Shown one piece after another: positions 62,282 to 64,000 of a stretch of DNA of 64,000 nt (the first letter of the stretch is position 1; each line of letters opens with the position of its first letter). The notes under the pieces were generated by a model that saw nothing but the letters and a program-made list of their open reading frames with translations, searched no databases and had not been told where the DNA came from. A program made the position numbers and the translations under genes. Location of the stretch: NCBI GenBank assembly GCA_958353395.1, contig CATWSG010000003.1, positions 62,001 through 126,000 on the forward strand, in the 5' to 3' direction. This DNA is from an uncultured Collinsella sp. Its GTDB lineage: Bacteria > Actinomycetota > Coriobacteriia > Coriobacteriales > Coriobacteriaceae.

Positions 62282-62312
62282 AGTGAAAACCCTACAACGA
62301 TTGTAGAGTCAA
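62282..62312 (-). promoter_or_regulatory. MerR-type promoter of the MATE-merR operon
   Basis: On the minus strand: -35 TTGACT (62312-62307), a 19-base spacer that contains CTACAATCGTTGTAG (62306-62292), then -10 TTCACT (62287-62282). An over-long spacer holding the palindrome is the mark of MerR-activated promoters. Confidence 0.75.
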
Positions 62313-62430
62313 GGTTTGTGTCGACAGTGGGGCGAAAAAGTCTCGCGCACCATTATTCCGAGTGAATATGGACACACATCACGAGAACTCGCTGCCGGCG
62401 CTAACCTTGCAGAAAACGATTTCGGAATAC

Positions 62431-62460
62431 TTGACACCATTATTCGGCGCGCAATAATAC
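62431..62460 (+). promoter_or_regulatory. Promoter of the ABC exporter gene
   Basis: TTGACA at 62431-62436 and TAATAC at 62455-62460, 18 bases apart, 39 bases before the start. The word CACCATTATTC occurs at about 62350 and within the spacer, a possible operator pair. Confidence 0.55.
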
Positions 62461-62499
62461 GTGCGTTTGCGAACAACGTTTGATGGGGGTTGAACCTGC

Positions 62500-64000
62500 G
62501 TGCGCAATCTCAAAATACTGTTTTCCTATCTAGGGGCATACCGTCGCGATGCCATCCTCGGCGTGTTCTTTGTGTCGGTCGAGACGGTGCTCGAGCTGTT
62601 TATCCCGGTCATCATGGCCAACATCATCGATGTGGGCGTGCCTGCGGGTGATATCAACTACATGCTGCTGCAGGGCGCGTACATGTTGGTGTGCGCTGCG
62701 CTTTCGCTGGTACTGGGCTTGGGTTATGCCCGCACGTCCGCCCGCGTTGCCTCGGGCCTAGGCACTAACCTGCGCGAGGCCGAGTACAAAAAGATTCAGA
62801 CGCTCGCTTTTGGTAACCTGGACAACTACGACGCCAGCTCGCTCGTCACCCGCATGACCACGGACATCACCGTTATCCAAAATGCTGTGGGCAACGGCTT
62901 TCGCCCTATGGTGCGCGGCCCGGTGACGCTTATCGTCGGCCTTATCTACGCGCTGATGCTGTCGCGCCCGCTCGCCACCGTCTTTGCGATCATCTTGCCC
63001 GTGCTGGCAATCGTACTGGGCGTCATCACCTATCGCGTCAGTCCGCTCTACCGCCAACTCCAGACCTCGATGGACCACCTCAACGGCGTGGTACAGGAAG
63101 ACCTCACCGCCGTGCGTGCCGTCAAGGCCTACGTTCGTACCGAGCACGAGGAGGCCAAGTTCGACGCAGTCAATACCGAGCTTGCGCGCACTGCGACAAA
63201 GACCTTTGGCAGCGCGGTGCTCAACCTGCCGGTGTTTCAGCTGTCGATGTACGTGGCTGCGCTCTCCATCCTGTGGATTGGCGGCCACATGATTCTCGCC
63301 GGCAAGCTGGGCGTGGGCTCGCTCACGGGCTTTATGAGCTACGTGCTGCTGATCATGAATTCGCTCATGATGATTTCCAACGTGTTTTTGCTGCTCACGC
63401 GCGCTCTTACGAGTGTGGGCCGTATCGCAGAGGTGCTCGATGAGGAGCCCTTTATCGCCAACCCCGCGGGAGACCTCGCGATTGCGGTGCCAGCGGACGG
63501 CAGTATCGAGTTTCGCGACGTTTCCTTTAAATACCGCGCGGATGCAGCCGAGGATGTGCTCGAGCATATCGACCTTCGCATCGAGAGCGGCTCGACGGTG
63601 GGCATCCTCGGCGGTACGGGATCGGGCAAGAGCTCGCTTGTGCAGCTGATTGCGCGCCTGTACGACGCCACCGAGGGCGCCGTGCTTGTGGGCGGACGTG
63701 ACGTGCGTGACTACGACCTCGCCGCCTTGCGCGACGCCGTGGGCATTGTGCTGCAAAAGAACGTGCTGTTTACGGGCACCGTGCGCGAGAATCTGCAGTG
63801 GGGCAATCCGCAGGCGTCGGACGATGAGCTCCTCGCGGCTTGCCGCGCGGCGTGCGTGGACGAGTTCCTTGATCGCATCGGCGGGCTGGACGGCGAGTTG
63901 GGCCAAGGCGGCGCCGGCGTCTCGGGTGGCCAGAAGCAACGCCTGTGCATCGCGCGCACGCTGCTCAAGCATCCGCGCGTGCTCATTTTTGATGACTCCA
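62500..64000 (+). CDS. ABC exporter, fused permease and ATPase (cut by right edge)
   Basis: 500 residues visible, open to the window end. Type I (ABC_membrane) exporter half-transporter: six helices in about 15-305, then the ATPase with Walker A G-G-T-G-S-G-K-S-S near residue 370, Q-loop L-Q-K-N-V-L-F, signature V-S-G-G-Q-K-Q-R near 473 and Walker B V-L-I-F-D-D at the very end. The pattern is that of multidrug exporters that work as heterodimers, so a second subunit probably follows. Start GTG 62500 with GGGGG about 11 bases upstream. Divergent from the MATE pump. Confidence 0.9.
   Translation, partial: MRNLKILFSYLGAYRRDAILGVFFVSVETVLELFIPVIMANIIDVGVPAGDINYMLLQGAYMLVCAALSLVLGLGYARTSARVASGLGTNLREAEYKKIQTLAFGNLDNYDASSLVTRMTTDITVIQNAVGNGFRPMVRGPVTLIVGLIYALMLSRPLATVFAIILPVLAIVLGVITYRVSPLYRQLQTSMDHLNGVVQEDLTAVRAVKAYVRTEHEEAKFDAVNTELARTATKTFGSAVLNLPVFQLSMYVAALSILWIGGHMILAGKLGVGSLTGFMSYVLLIMNSLMMISNVFLLLTRALTSVGRIAEVLDEEPFIANPAGDLAIAVPADGSIEFRDVSFKYRADAAEDVLEHIDLRIESGSTVGILGGTGSGKSSLVQLIARLYDATEGAVLVGGRDVRDYDLAALRDAVGIVLQKNVLFTGTVRENLQWGNPQASDDELLAACRAACVDEFLDRIGGLDGELGQGGAGVSGGQKQRLCIARTLLKHPRVLIFDDS

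Overview
The window looks like the chromosome of a Coriobacteriia gut bacterium, most probably Collinsella. The grounds are high G+C with G/C-rich third positions, the gene content (lactate racemase genes, uronate catabolism, LacI regulators, a two-FeoA iron operon, alpha-type glutamine synthetase) and many large intergenic hairpins. The genus call is inference; no rRNA or marker comparison could be run.

Layout. 0-14 kb: the end of an M20 peptidase, a transporter remnant, hisS, ppc, a lactate racemisation block (larA and a LarD-like channel on +; larB, larC and a TetR regulator on -), serB and aspS. 14-20.5 kb: a LacI repressor with three identical operators before a two-subunit beta-galactosidase and an APC-type permease. 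20.9-24.7 kb: an HPr-like protein and feoA-feoA-feoB with a Cys-rich accessory protein. 24.8-32.3 kb: a LacI regulator and a galacturonate operon (uxaC, GPH symporter, uxaB, uxaA). 32.5-38.4 kb: two flavin oxidoreductases, a deletion scar joining the remains of a GntR regulator and a GntP permease, and an IlvD/Edd-type sugar-acid dehydratase. 38.6-45.4 kb: an accessory region with a truncated arsC, a drug-efflux/CBS/MGMT-domain group, the 3' half of an initiator tRNA used as an attachment site, a dead integrase, a frameshifted ATPase and a MITE-like element. 45.4-49.7 kb: a GntR regulator, KDPG aldolase, KDG kinase and a divergent LacI regulator. 49.9-64 kb: glnA with an orphan GlnR-like regulator, two related cassettes of secreted cysteine-peptidase-like proteins on either side of htrA and ligA, a MATE pump with its MerR regulator, and the start of an ABC exporter.

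How they work together. Galacturonate is converted by UxaC, UxaB and UxaA to 2-keto-3-deoxygluconate (KDG), and the IlvD/Edd enzyme probably makes KDG or a related compound from an aldonate. KDG kinase and KDPG aldolase, 15-20 kb away under their own LacI control, turn KDG into pyruvate and glyceraldehyde 3-phosphate. Ppc and the lactate racemase block act on the resulting C3 compounds.

The two most unusual signals are the paired secreted papain-fold-like cassettes (52.1-54.2 kb and 58.3-59.9 kb), whose function I cannot name, and several families of long perfect or covarying intergenic hairpins that recur across the window and are probably small mobile or REP-like elements.
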